Positions 21,398 to 33,445 of a stretch of 64,000 bases of DNA are shown here, piece after piece. How positions within the stretch are numbered: the stretch's first letter is position 1; the number at the start of each line of letters is the position of its first letter. The stretch is from the NCBI GenBank assembly GCA_023548195.1, contig JAJHZJ010000419.1:859773-923772 (forward strand). Direction: 5' to 3'. The notes below the pieces were generated by a model, which saw only the letters and a program-made list of their open reading frames with translations, searched no databases and was not told the origin of the DNA. The translations under genes were made by a program, and so were the position numbers. This stretch comes from Bettongia penicillata ogilbyi (Eukaryota > Chordata > Mammalia > Diprotodontia > Potoroidae).

Positions 21398-22535
21398 GGA
21401 GGTGACTTGGAAGCCAGTGTCTTTGAGGTCATCACCCCTTATCTGGTCCCCAAATATACAGTGCACTACTGCAGTGGAATATTCCTTCACTCCTAGTAAC
21501 AGCTCTGGAGTCTGTTACCCTAGGGTCACCACCACTGGTGTGTAAGCCTTTAAAAAGTAGCCATATTCTATAGGCAATCCCAAATCCCCAACTCTTAAAA
21601 TACCCTTGTGACTGAGAGCAGGTTGGAAGTCTTCAGATCCCAAAGAAAGATATAGTTGTCATGAAGATATTTCACTCCCTCCTCCTGCCCCTGAAGGACC
21701 TGGATCATTAGTGTCCTCATTTCCCCTGGCAATAAGGGCTACCTTAGAGTCTCCATGAGACTCTTGAGGTTATGTTCATGTCATTCATTATTATGTAGAT
21801 CTTGCTCATATTGCTGCCTACCACAATCTCCTGGACAGTGACAATACTTGGATGCTGAGTTTTCAGGATGACTTTTCTAAGTTTGATTTTCTGAAGGGAG
21901 GTAATTTGGAAGGCTTCTTTCTACTTTTCTGTTTTCAAGCATTTCAGAACCACAATTTCATCAGCCTTTTTATCCTTTGCTGTTTACCACATGGTGTATA
22001 GCACACCCTATGTGCTTTCTTTGATCCAGTTCATACACTGGAATTCTTCCATACTCCAGCAACCTTAAAGATCAGGAAGATATTTGGGGAGCTCCAGCTT
22101 CAGCTCCATGGGAGATAAGACTTGAGAATTGTAGAAGTAATCTCCTTCCATCATACTGTTGGATTGTAGCTTCCCATATCTCCTTCTTCACCTTCTTTAC
22201 TCTTTCCCAAATCTCAGTCAAGTTTTGACTCTAACAAATAAAATGTTTTCCATTTTCTCCCTCTTTCTCTTCACTTTCTTCTTCACTAAATTTTCAGAAT
22301 ACTGTCCATATACTTCCTCCAAATAGTTTCCCATCTCCTTCTCTTCTTTCTTCTCTTTTAATTCCTCACTATTGCTCTCCTCCTCCTCATCCTTAGAGTC
22401 AGATCCTGACTGTACTGATGAGGATGCAGTTCAACTGTTCTTCCTCTCTTTGTCACTAATATTTTGTAAATCAGAAAGGGGAATCACACTTTCCCAGCTT
22501 CTGCCTTTTGACTGGCTTCCTGTCATTTCCATAGA
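21398..22535 (-). pseudogene. CDK11-like pseudogene: Degenerate retrocopy of CDK11 (PITSLRE kinase, CDC2L family)
   Basis: Minus-strand translation in shifting frames follows CDK11 in order. LSDLQNISDKERK lies at about 22485-22440, then an acidic Ser/Glu tract (22430-22300), ELKLELPKYLPDL (22110-22070), EEFQCMNWIKESTYG (22050-22010), VTVQEIVVGSNM plus KIYIIMND (21845-21780), VKYLHDNY followed by DLKTSNLL (21690-21625) and LLGVKEYSTAV (21500-21465). CDK11 is a nuclear cyclin-L-dependent kinase acting in transcription and splicing. There are many frameshifts and stops. The HRD catalytic motif reads LWD and the DFG motif reads DLG. Exons are fused with no introns, as in a processed copy. The kinase C-lobe and any 3' tail are missing. 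Confidence 0.85.
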
Positions 22536-23185
22536 TTTAGAGTCATAAGAGACATCTGAAACTGAGTCCCATGCTTCTATTTTATACATGAAGAACCTGA
22601 GACTTAAACTCATTAAATGACTTCATGAAGGATATACTGTAAGCCCAAGCAAAGTGGAATTTATGTTGTTTTCTTTTTGGAGTTCAGTTTCCTTGGCAAA
22701 GGATAAACTGTGAACATTTGGGGGGTTGATCTAATTTGAACCTTGATAATTCACAGCTATGCTGAGTCACATAGATTTTATGCATACTGGTTCCAAGTCA
22801 GTCAGGGGCCAAGTCTTTGTTGGTATTTTTCTTTGGAGGCTGCCTCATGAGAAAGACCTTTTGATTCCCTGGACGGGACTCTGAGTATCCATTTATTAAG
22901 TGCCCCCCTACTACTCAGATGTTGGCATTATCCTCGTCTTGCGGTTTATGTAGGTGGTTGTATTACTGTGTTCAGAGAGTTGGCGCTCTGTTGAATCTCT
23001 GTGTTAATTTCTCTGATTGCATTTTCTATACTAATGTCTTTCTAATTAAAATAAGATTTTTGACCCCTTTAAGGTTATCTTTCCTTTAGAAAGCAGATCA
23101 AACAACCTGTGCTAGCAGCCCACCCTGTGTCCTAGTGTGGTTTCTACTCCATGTACTTAATATCACCTGGCTTTTCTTGCATCAA
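22536..23185. other. No gene recognised
   Basis: Unique sequence apart from a possible short MIR relic (GAAGAACCTGAGACTTAAAC, about 22590). It may include the 5' end of the retrocopied transcript, which I could not follow. Confidence 0.4.
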
Positions 23186-23189
23186 ATTC

Positions 23190-23330
23190 AAATAGTCAAC
23201 TAGTCAACAAACAGTTATTATGGTTCTACTATGGGCCAGGCTCCAGGAATAGAAAGGAAGGCAAAAACAGAGTTCTTTTTCTGAAGGAACTCAGAGCTTA
23301 TGAGGGTGACAGTATAAATACAACTGTGCA
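23190..23330 (-). repeat. L2 LINE 3'-end relic
   Basis: Antisense L2 tail: AGTTATTATGGTTCTACTAT, GGGCCAGGCTCCAGGAATAG and AACTCAGAGCTTATGAG. Confidence 0.65.
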
Positions 23331-25275
23331 AAACTGACAGTATCTCATCTTTATATTGACCTTAATCTTTAACCATATCTACATTTACATTTACGGAATT
23401 CTTACGTGGCCATTTCCTCAAAATTATTAGATACTTACTTGAAATGGAGAAATATTTAAATTTATATAATTCCAAGAATGAACAATTTTGACAGATTAAT
23501 GTGTTTTTAACAAAAAAATTAAATGCTTATTTTTAAACTCATAAAAAAGTATCCAAAATTACTTGTCCTTAAGATTTGAGGCCTAATTAGAATAAAAACC
23601 ATTAAAATGCTACAATAAGTGAGTTATAAAATTTTCATCTGATTGAAAATGGCATTTTTAATTCAGTTCCTAGCCTGAAAATTCACAAGAAGTTCAACTA
23701 TCATGAGATTTGGGGGGAAATTTAATGCCCAAAGAGATTTGAATACATTTGTACAACTTTTACAAAAGTATTGAGATATTTTCCAAATGGAATAAACCAC
23801 TTAAATATTTAAATTTTTCATATCTGCTTTTAATGAAAGTTAGCAATTATATCTGTCTTATTAACATTGTACATGATGTGAAGAAATTAAATAATCCCAT
23901 AAGAAATCATCCCTTTAAAAAGTCAAAATTATTTAAGCCAGTTCTGAAAATGTCGAGAGATCTATTCTCATTTAACTCACGCTTCACTACCCTAAAAAAA
24001 AATAGAAAGGAAAGAGATGTAAAGAGTCACATTTTCTCCCTTTAAACAAGAGATGATTTCATGAAAAAGAAATACTTTCTGATAACAGAAAAAAATAAAA
24101 TCACAATATGTAAAACCAATACAACACAAAATGGAGCAAAACCAGATTCCATACTTTCCTTTATCCTGTATATTCTCCAACTCAATCAATGCATATATAA
24201 TGAATAGGTTGTGGCATATCCTGTGGTAAGTATGACTATTGGCCCTCCCTCTGAGCCTCCAGACAATGACAACACTTGTGCTCTTTTCAGCCTGTGCAGG
24301 GTCACTGAAGCATACCACTCATAATTCCTTTGTATGTTTATTCCTATACCATTGTGCTAAGATCGTTCTGCTTTATTTGTTCCTCTACTCTCAATTGCCA
24401 TCAGGGTTCAGTACAAACTATTCCTCTGGAATTCTAGGAAACCATTAAAGCAGAAGTAAATGTGTTTCCTACTCATTTATCATTTATAAAATGCTCATTT
24501 TACATGATGTACTGAAAGAAATGGAAGTTTTGTAAAAATGAATTATAACCAAATGTAGACTATAGAACTAAATATTTTAACCAAGATTTCAAATATCCGT
24601 AAGCTACAAAAGCAAATTTTCCACAACCATTACCTACCTGTCAGGAATAGTCTCAAAATAAAATATTTTGTTCAATGTGTCAATTAGGGTGATTTAATCT
24701 TAGTATTCTTGAATTAGTATTTTGCAAGGTTCCTAAAAAAAGTTATGAAAGTCAATCGACAATACTTACCTATTGCTTTAAATAATTTATCATCTATATT
24801 AGTGCGTCTGCATTTGATTTATTTCTTATTTAAATCTTTTCATATTCAATTATTTTGTTACAGCAATAAATCTAAATATTATGGAAGATAGTGAATTGGG
24901 ACAAAATAATTGTCTTTAATACATCTCTGAATCAAATGACTTAAAGCAAAATAAGAGAATGAAAATGTCACACATTCTTACCTCCTTATCTTTCTTTTTA
25001 AAAAAAATGGCATTATGTAGGAAAAAAGAATGGGCCAATATGAAAATGTGATCATGGAAATAAATGTTTATTCTTGCTTGGAGTACTTGTATTTCTTTTT
25101 TTGCCAGAAAGATGGAAAGTACATCCTATACATACTCTTTCCTAGCCATGGTTAATATTTTTGTCTCTGATTGAAGTGAATGATCTTGCCCTCCACCCCT
25201 TAAAAATATTCCTTTATGTCTTAAAATGACTCTTACCAGAGTTTTCAGCCTTTTACCCATTCTTGATTTCATTTG
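23331..25275. other. Long AT-rich unique stretch, no gene recognised
   Basis: About 1.9 kb with no recognised repeat family, microsatellite or domain-bearing frame. This is one of the longest repeat-free blocks of the window, so it is where a conserved non-coding element or small exon would be worth seeking. Confidence 0.5.
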
Positions 25276-25585
25276 CATCTAGGTAGTGCAGTGGATAGAG
25301 CACCAGTGCAGGAGTCAAGAGGACCTGAGTTCAAAACTGACCTCAGACACTTGACACTCACTAGCTGTGTGACCTTAGGCAAGTCCCTTAACCCCAACTG
25401 CCTCATCATGAGTGATATCTAGTCATCTTGATGAATATCTGGTCACTGGATTCAGATGGCTCTGGAAGAGAAGGGAGGCTGGTGACTTTGCACAACCCTC
25501 CCTCACTCAAAACAAAGTCAGGTGCAACTCATGTCATCAGTTCTCTGATAGCATGATCTTCAGCAACAAAGGACAAACACACATG
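25276..25585 (+). mobile_element. Marsupial tRNA-derived SINE (WSINE1/SINE1-like)
   Basis: Near full length: ATCTAGGTAGTGCAGTGGAT head, CTAGCTGTGTGACCTTAGGC core, GATGAATATCTGGTCACTGG tail region, ending AGCAACAAAGGACAAACACA. TTTCATT occurs on both flanks as a possible remnant target duplication. Confidence 0.9.
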
Positions 25586-25763
25586 TTTGGTTTCATTAGA
25601 TGTTCAAAATATTGTTGTAAAAGATCACACAGAATAGACATTCTTTTTTTTTGGTACAGAGGCATGTAGCAGATATCACAACCCATCTCCCTTTGGATTA
25701 CTCACAGTGCCTAGCACAGTGTTTACTAAAGAGCTGTTGAATGAATATCAATTATAACAAATA

Positions 25764-25775
25764 AAAAGATACTTT
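25764..25775. repeat. Target-site duplication, left copy
   Basis: AAAAGATACTTT, identical to 30380-30391. The two copies bracket the plus-strand L1. Confidence 0.8.
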
Positions 25776-26549
25776 GGAATCAAGATGGCAGAGTAAGCAG
25801 TAAATTGCTGTTGCTTTCCTGTATTTACTTCCAAATAGCCATAAAATAGCACCCCAGAGCAAATTCTGGAATAATGGAACCAACAGAAAGATGGGGTGGA
25901 GAAGTCTTTTAGCCTGGGAAACTTAGAGGATTGGCATGAAATGTCTATTTCACTTGGGTAAATGAGAGTGCATTCCAGGACAGGAAGTGTCCCAGCAAGC
26001 TAGCAGAACACCAGTGGGAGATTCTGAGCCCCAGTGTGGTGGAACAGGCAGATGTCAATAGGAGGACCCCTCACATGCCTTAGAATAGCCAAGGGAATTG
26101 ACATTTTCCACCTTGGAGAACTCCTATATGCTTCAGCACAGCTGCTGGTGGGAAGGCATCCTCCAATGGTCAGACCTCCCTATTCTGCTGTGCAGCCCCA
26201 GGTGGGAAGGTATCTTCCAGTGGATGGAACTCCATGTACTTCAATGTAGCTCCAGGGAAACAGAAAAACCCCAACTGGTCTCAGCACATGCCAGACACCA
26301 TCACTAGCATGCCACCTCAGCACAAGGTAAGCTTCCAGAACCCAATGCTCTCCAGTCATCAGCACCTGAGGCCTCAGTATACAAAGTCAGTGACCAGGCC
26401 CCAGGCCCCAAATGCAAGAAGCCTGGGACAGTGTCCCCTGTGCTCCAACAGGAGAGCTCAACTTTTAAAGCAAGAAAATAGGCTAAAAACATTAGCAACA
26501 AACATTGATCATAGAAAGTTATTATGTGACAGGGAAGATAAAAACACAA

Positions 26550-27535
26550 ACTCAGAAAAGGACAACATTGTCAAGATACCTGCATCCAAAAACCTCAAAG
26601 GAGAATATGAATTGGTTACAAGCCCAAAAAGCCTTCTGGAAAGAGTTCAATGAGCTCTTTAAAAGTCTACTAAGAAAGGTAGAAGAAAAATGGGGGAGAG
26701 GGGAATGCGAGGTATGCAAGAGAGTCAACATCTTCAGAAAGAAAGGATGAAAATTGACTGAAGAAAACAATTCCTTAAAAAATACAAATGGCCAAATTGG
26801 GGGGGAGGGGAATCCACCAAGAAAGACAACTCCTTAAGAAGTGAACTAGGCCAAATGGAAAAGGAGATATAAAAGCTAACTGAAGAAAATAATTCCTCAA
26901 AAATTAGAATTAAGCAAGTGGAAGCTAATGACTCTATGAGACATAAAGAATCAGTCAAACAAAATCAAAAGAAGGAACAAAAAGAAGAAAATGTAAAATT
27001 ACTAACTGGAAAAAAGCATTTACCAGGAAAATAGTTCCAGGAGAGATCATTTAACAATTATTGATCTTCCTGAAAATCATGATCAAAAGAATAGCCTGGA
27101 CGGTATCTTTCAAGAAACTATCAAGGAAAACTGCCCTGAAATTCTAGAATCAGAGAGTAAATTAGTCATTGAAAGAATCCACCAATAACCTCCTGAAAGA
27201 GATCTCAAAATGAAAACTCCAAGGAATATTGTAGCCAAATTTCAGAATTTTCAGGTAAATGAGAAAATAATGCAAGCAGCTGAAAAACAACAATTTAAAT
27301 ATCATGGATCCACAGTCAGGATTACAGCTTCTATATTAAAAGATCAGAGGGTTTGCAATATGATTTTCTAGAAGGCAAAGGAACTTGGATTAGAACCAAG
27401 GATCAAATACTCAGCCAATTTGGGTATAATATTTTAGGGGGAAAGTTGAATATTCAATGAGATAAAAGACTTTCAAACATTCCTGATGAAAAAATAGAGC
27501 TGAACAGAAAATTCAATCTTTAAATATAATGCTCA
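26550..27535 (+). pseudogene. L1 ORF1 remnant
   Basis: The coiled-coil segments, an RRM block (TTATTGATCTTCCTGAAAAT) and CTD blocks (AATGCAAGCAGCTGAAAAAC, TTCTATATTAAAAGATCAGA, GAGATAAAAGACTTTCAAAC) are in the right order. Several frameshifts and stops make it non-coding. Divergence from the half-L1 ORF1 copies is considerable, so it is an older or different subfamily. Confidence 0.8.
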
Positions 27536-28015
27536 AGAGAAGCATAAAAATGAAATCAGGAAAGAAATCAACACGATATTCAATAAGGTTAAACTGTGTA
27601 TGGATATCCCTACATGCGAAGATTACACTTGTTACTCTTGAGAACTATATCTTTATCAGGGCATGAGTATAACTTGATTTTGATGTGATGATAAAAATAA
27701 TTAATTGAAGGCTTATGTTTGGAGAAGAGAAAATGGGGAGGCAGAATAGGGTGTATTTCACCACATGAAGAGGCACAAAGACATTACAGTAGAGGGAAAG
27801 AAGAGAACAGAACAAGCATTCTTTGAACCATTTTTGACTCAAAGAGGGAATAAAATACACATAGTTGGTTATAGAAATCTATCCTACTCTTTAGGGTAGT
27901 AGTAGGAGAAAGAGGGGAAGCTGATAAAAGGGAAGGCAGATGAGGGACGGGGTGGTGAGAAGCAAAACACTGGTGAAAAGAGTAAAGAATAAATGGGTTG
28001 GAGGGTAGAGAGAAA

Positions 28016-29995
28016 GTCACAGTTGGCAATCATGTTGTGAATGTGAGTGGGATTAACTCTCCCATAAAACTGAAGCAGACAGTGGGGTAGATTAAAAACC
28101 ATGAACCAATAATACTTTTTTTCACAAGAAGCACATTTGAAGCAGAGAGATACACACAGAACAAAGATAAAAAGATGATACAGAATACATTTGTGTTTCA
28201 CCTGAAGTAAAAAAAAAAAATCAATCCTGATCTCAGACAAAGCAAAAGTAAAAATAGATCAAATTAAAAGAGATGAGGAAGGAAAATCTATGATGCTAAA
28301 GGGTATTATAAGCAATGAAATAATATCATTGCTAAAAATATATATGTGCAAAGTGGCATAACATCCAAATTCTTAGAGGAGAAGTTAAGTGAGTTACAGG
28401 AAGAAATAGCAGAACTATACTAGTGGGGCCTTCAACTTCCCCTTCTCCAGAATAGATAAATCTTTGTTGCCACAAAATAAACAACAAATAAGTTGAGGAG
28501 GTGAATAGAATTTTAGAAAAATTTAGATATGGTAGACTTCTGGAGAAAACTGAATGGGGAAAGAAAGGAATATCTTTTTTTTTCTGTAGTACACAGCACC
28601 TATACAAAAATTGACCATGCACTATATGGCATAAAAAATGTCACAATCCAGTGCAGAAAAGCAAAAATATGCAATATATCCTCTTCAGATCACATTTATT
28701 CATCTCTTCAGATTATATTTTATAAAAGAGCATGAAAAGATAGATTAAAAATTAATTGGAAACAAAATAATCAAATCCTAAAGAACAAGTGAGTCAAAAA
28801 ACAAATGATAGAAACACTCAAAAATTGCATCAAAGAGAATGAAAACAATGATATAACCTATCAAAAACTATAGGATGCAGTCAAAGAAGTTCTTAGGGGA
28901 AATTTTTTATCTCTAAATGTTTACATCAAAATAACAGAAAAAGAAGAGATCAATGAATTGGACATGCAACTAAAAAAATCTAGAAAAAGAATCAATCAAA
29001 ATCGTTAATTAAATGACCACTTAGAAATTTTGAAAATCAAATGAGAGAGTAATAAAATTGAAATTAAGAAAACTATTGAAATAATAAATAAAACAGTGCT
29101 GGTTAATGAAAAACAATAAAATAGTTAAACCATTAGTTACTTTGATTTTAAAAAGAAATAAGAAAATGGAATTTTTGGTATCAAAAATAAAAAGACTGAA
29201 TTTACCAATGAAAAGGAAATTAAAACATTAGGAGCCATTCTGCCCAATTATATGCCTATAAATCTCTCAGTCTAAGAGAAATGGATAAATATTTACCAAA
29301 ATATAAATTTCCCAGATCAAAAGGGGAAATAAAATAACCAACCTTATTTCAGAAAAAGAAATTGAAGAAGCCCTCAATGAACTCCCTAGTTAAACACTCC
29401 AGGACCAGATGAATTTACAAGTGAATTCCACCAAATATTTAAAGAAAAATTAATTACAATACAATGTAAACTATTTGGAAAAACAGATGAAAGAGTCCTA
29501 CAAAACCCCTTTTATGATACAAATATGGTATTGAAACCTAATACAGAGCCAAAACAGAGAAAGAAAATTATAGACCAGTTTCCCTAATAAATATTGATGC
29601 AAAAAAATTTAAATAAAATATTAGCAAAGATATAGCCACAATATGTCACCAGGATAATTCACTATGACCAAGTGGCATTTATACCAGGGCTGGTTCAATA
29701 GTAAGAGAACTATCAGTATAATTGACCATACAAAGAGCAAAATTAACAGAAGTCATGTGATTATGTCAATAGAAGCAGACAAAGTTGTTGAAAGTAGAGC
29801 ACTACTAAAAGCACTGTAGAGCATAGAAGTAATGGACCTTTCCTTAAAATGAGAAGTTGCATCTGTCTAAAAGTATCAACAAGCGTTATTTGTAATGAGA
29901 ATAAGCTAGAAGCATTTCCAGTAAGATCAGAGGTAAAACAAGGATGTCCATTATCACCACTGTTTTTTCAGCACTATACTAGAAATTGTTAGCAA
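28016..29995 (+). pseudogene. L1 ORF2 remnant: endonuclease and N-terminal RT, catalytic part lost
   Basis: The degenerate frame has the endonuclease start VNVSGINSPIK (28035-28070), where the expected Gln-Glu-x-His segment reads FFHKKHI so the catalytic Glu is gone. It then has KVKIDQIKRDEEGKSMMLKG (28230-28300), DFWRKLNGERKEY (28533-28572), and RT blocks including the remnant of the [10 protein letters not shown] type motif (29400-29430) and VKQGCPLSPL (29933-29962). Sequence breaks at 29995 straight into 3' UTR, so the YADD/FADD motif and C-terminal domain are absent. It is non-functional. Confidence 0.85.
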
Positions 29996-30379
29996 TGACC
30001 AACTTTGATAGACTTAGCTCTTCTCAACAATGCAATGACCTAAGACAATTCAAAAATACTTACAATGGAAAGTGCTATCTATGTTCAGAGAAATAACTGT
30101 GGAGTCTGAATGCATATCGAAGCATACTGTTTTCTTTTTGTTGTTATTGTTTTTCTTTCTTGTGATTTTTCTCTTTTTTTCTGATTCTACTTTCATAACA
30201 TGACTAATGTGCAAATATGTTTAATGTGATTGTAACCTATATTAGATTTCATGTTGTCTTGGGGAGCTACAAAGGCAGAAAAGGAGAAAAAATTTGAAAC
30301 TCAAAATCTTATGAAATTGAATGTTGAAAACTATCTTTACATATAATTAGAAAAAAAATAAAATACTATTAAATGAAAG

Positions 30380-30391
30380 AAAAGATACTTT
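30380..30391. repeat. Target-site duplication, right copy
   Basis: AAAAGATACTTT, paired with 25764-25775. Confidence 0.8.
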
Positions 30392-30529
30392 CCTATATAT
30401 AATCTAAATAAGGATACATCACTATTCCAAATGATCCATACTTCCATCAGTATTGCTACTGTTACCATTAATACAAATTATAACAATTTCATGTGTTACT
30501 AGATTCAATTTTTTTGAGGAACGTACTTT

Positions 30530-31055
30530 GTATGAGTTACTCTGCTTGAAACTGAGGATATAGAGACAAAATCAATGATAATTTCTACCCTCAAAGAGAT
30601 TACATGGCTAAAGGAACATAACAGGCATGTAAATAAGTAAATGCTATGTACATACATACACAAAGTAACTTCGAGAGAGAGTAACAATAACTAGAGGGGA
30701 TCAGGAAAAGTCTAATAGAGGAGGTAGCATAAAGGTTTTGTTTCAAGGAAGCTGGGTATTTTCAAGGTAGATGATGTGAAAGTACATTCCAGATGTGGAG
30801 TGTGAAAAGGCATAGAGGTGAGAAATACATAAAGAACTGTACATGGGACAGTTTATAATGAAGAGTGTGTACAGGAAAATACTATGAATATTGAGAAAGT
30901 ATGTGGAAGTCAGATAGTGAAGGAGGAAAAAGATGAAATGTTGAAAGATGAAAAGAGACCACTTTAATGGACAGACCAGGGATTTTTATTTTATTCTGGA
31001 AGCAACAGGAAGACATTGAATACATTCAAATGGGGGATATCTTCATGAATTGCTA
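30530..31055 (-). repeat. L2 LINE relic
   Basis: Antisense L2 3' region: AAACTGAGGATATAGAGACA, TACCCTCAAAGAGATTACAT, AGTACATTCCAGATGTGGAG, GAAAAGGCATAGAGGTGAGA and AGCAACAGGAAGACATTGAA appear in the order seen in other L2 copies. Confidence 0.6.
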
Positions 31056-31319
31056 AGGACAAAATACATAAAATCAAAAGTAATTTAAAATAGAAAATCA
31101 TTCTTCTGATGAATGACTCTAAGCTTAGTTAGATAAATAATCAAATAATATTCTGTCAATCATCCTGTCCTCGAAGTTTTATTTTTTTTTTAGTGTTAGA
31201 GTCAGAGTTTCAAGAGCCTTAAGAACTCAGGGGTATTTGCACATCTGGATGAAATTTCAGAGGAAGACTGGTTAGAGAAGCATTATATCGGACACAAAGA
31301 AAAGTACTGCAAGAGTTAC

Positions 31320-31460
31320 TAGCTCAGATTCATAGTATTTTTTGAGTCAGAAGGAAGCTGGTACAGTTTTTCAGAAAATGAAACTGAGGTACAGGGAGGC
31401 AAGATGCCTTGTATGGAGTCATATAACAAGTTAGTGGCAGAATTACAACTCTGATCCTGC
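31320..31460 (-). repeat. MIR/CORE-SINE relic
   Basis: Antisense MIR: GAAACTGAGGTACAGGGAGG, GTCATATAACAAGTTAGTGG and AATTACAACTCTGATCCTG. Confidence 0.6.
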
Positions 31461-31499
31461 TTTCCTGATAACCTTATACAATATTTTTTCTCTTTCTCC

Positions 31500-31640
31500 A
31501 GTGAATTGTGATAAATAGAGACCAAATGATTTGCCCATGGTCTCACAGCTAGCAAGTCTCTTGAGGTCAGATCTGAACTCAAGAATTCTTGAGTCCAAGC
31601 CCAGCACTCTAGTCACCAAGTCACCTAGCTGCCTCCAAAA
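31500..31640 (-). mobile_element. MAR1/WSINE-type SINE, head and core
   Basis: Antisense SINE: GGTCTCACAGCTAGCAAGTC, AGATCTGAACTCAAGAATTC and the reversed head AAGTCACCTAGCTGCCTCC. Confidence 0.75.
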
Positions 31641-31664
31641 TAAGTTATAATGCATGAATCTAAT

Positions 31665-31860
31665 GAGATACTACTGTAATAATGAATGTGAATGTGGAGA
31701 AACATGGGAAGACTTCTATGAACTGATGCAAAGGAAAAGAGAGCACAACAAGAAAGATAATACACAAATAACTACATTGTAAATAAAAAGAACTATGAAA
31801 ATAAAACAATAACCAATGCTGACTCTGAAAAAGATGTATGAGAAGAAACCTTACCAGTCC
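31665..31860 (+). mobile_element. L1 3' UTR-like relic
   Basis: GAAACATGGGAAGACTTCTA, GAACTGATGCAAAGGAAAAG and ACACAAATAACTACATTGTA resemble the part of the L1 3' UTR upstream of the block seen at 29996-30060. Degenerate. Confidence 0.45.
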
Positions 31861-31894
31861 TCATTAAAGCAATGTAGGACAAGTTAGTCTAATC

Positions 31895-32035
31895 AAGATA
31901 TATGTATTTATACATATAATATATATTTATACGAGCACATACATATACATGTGCATATATGTACATGTATGTGCATATATGTGCATATATGTACATGTAT
32001 GTGCATATATACATATATATTCATATATATTCATT
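31895..32035. repeat. (TATG/TACA)n microsatellite
   Basis: Imperfect ATATATGTACATGTATGTGC units repeated several times, with near-identical 34-bp repeats at about 31950-32010. Confidence 0.9.
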
Positions 32036-32654
32036 CCATATATCAGACCAACAAATATTTGAAGGTACCCAAGCTGCAATAAATGCCTCCCTGCAACTTC
32101 TTGTAAAAAAAAAAATCCACATCTCATCTCCTTCTGCACAGTCTCCATCTTACTGTATTTCTAAAACATGGCACCCAGATCCTCTTTGATCCACACAAAA
32201 CTAGTTCTTTTTCCCTCCCTGTTCCCTGTATCCTCTCCTCCACCTTTAATTATATAATTTTTTTCTTTTTTTTTCTTTTACTTCTTCCAGAATGCCACTA
32301 TAAAACAATATAATCCAACTAAGGATTTTTCCAAAAGGAATACCCTCTTCCTATTCTGGCACATTATTACGCCCATTGCAGGCTGAGATTGCACTGATTT
32401 TCTCATTGCTCATATTTGTCTCATATTGAGCTTTTAATCTACTAAAGATTCACTTTCAGATCTTTTTGGACATGGCATCTAATCACACCTCTTCTATCTT
32501 GTACTTGTAAAAAATAAAAGGCCTTTTTGCATCTAAGTTTAAGATTTGATATTCATCCCTATTAAATATCATCTGATTAGATTTAGCCCAATATTTAAGC
32601 CTGTCAAAACATCATTGGAACCTCACTCTGATCTCCACTCTCTTAGCTCACCCT

Positions 32655-32910
32655 AAGCTATCTAGGTAGCTAGTGCAGTGGAGAGAACACTGGGCTTGGA
32701 GTCAGGAAGACCTGTGTTCACATCTGGTCTTAGGTATTTACTAGGTGTGTGGCCCTAAGGATAGTCACCTAATTTCTGGTTTCAACTGTTAAATGGGAAA
32801 AATAAGAGTACCAGGGTTATCGTGAGTCTCGAATGAGATTTTCATAAAGCACTTAGCATAGTGCTTGGCAGATAGCGGGTACTACATAAGTGCTTATTCC
32901 TTCTTTTCCC
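32655..32910 (+). repeat. MIR/Ther-1 CORE-SINE, near full length
   Basis: tRNA-like head CTAGGTAGCTAGTGCAGTGG, CCTGTGTTCACATCTGGTCT, then tail AAAGCACTTAGCATAGTGCT and GTACTACATAAGTGCTTATT. Confidence 0.85.
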
Positions 32911-33211
32911 CTTACCTTCCTATATGTATTTGATCTGCAGATTTCTTAAGTAAGTAAGCTATGCCTTCATCCACGTTATTGACAAATGTTACTTATTAAA
33001 TATCAGAATACAATCCTGGGGTACTACATGAGATACTTGCCATTAACTTGACATTCACCTTTCCCAATTATTATTTTAAGAGGCTAGGTAATTTAGAATA
33101 GTGCCAATGCCATGTAATTTTATTATCATCTAACCATCTTGTCCATAAGATGCCATCAAAGACTTCATCAAAACCTTGGCTGAAATTTAGACAAATTGTT
33201 TCTATTTTTGT

Positions 33212-33445
33212 TGCTAGTGTTCAGTCATTTCAGTCATGTCCAACCCTTCTGACACAATTTGAGGTTTCCTTAGCAAAGACACTATAATGGTTTGCCACTT
33301 CCTTCTCCAGCTCACTTTACAGATGAGAAAACTGAGGTGGGGTCATATAGCTAGTTGATTCCTGAAGCTAGATATGAATTCAAGTCCTTCCTTGACTCCA
33401 GGTTCAAGACTATCCACAACACCACCTTACTGCCCCAACCGTTTC
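33212..33445 (-). mobile_element. MAR1-type SINE with BovB-like tail
   Basis: The antisense copy starts with the tail GTTCAGTCATTTCAGTCATG followed by TCCAACCCTTCTGACAC (reverse of the BovB-like GGGGTCACAAAGAGT... end). GGTTTGCCACTTCCTTCTCC, a MIR-like core and a head ending near CCTTACTGCCCC follow. The tail implies mobilisation by an RTE/BovB LINE. Confidence 0.85.

Larger units (their letters stand above)
25776..30379 (+). mobile_element. L1 LINE with 5' UTR, ORF1, partial ORF2 and 3' end
   Basis: A 4.6-kb insertion is bounded by a perfect 12-bp target duplication. It starts GGAATCAAGATGGCAGAGTA and ends in an A-rich tail (AAAAAAAATAAAATACTATT). The order is 5' UTR (25776-26485), ORF1 (about 26550-27535), purine-rich spacer (27536-28015), ORF2 (28016-29995, truncated internally) and 3' UTR (29996-30379). 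It is shorter than a full L1 because the second half of ORF2 is deleted. Both 5' and 3' ends are present, so the deletion happened inside a full-length copy, either before or at insertion. Confidence 0.9.
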
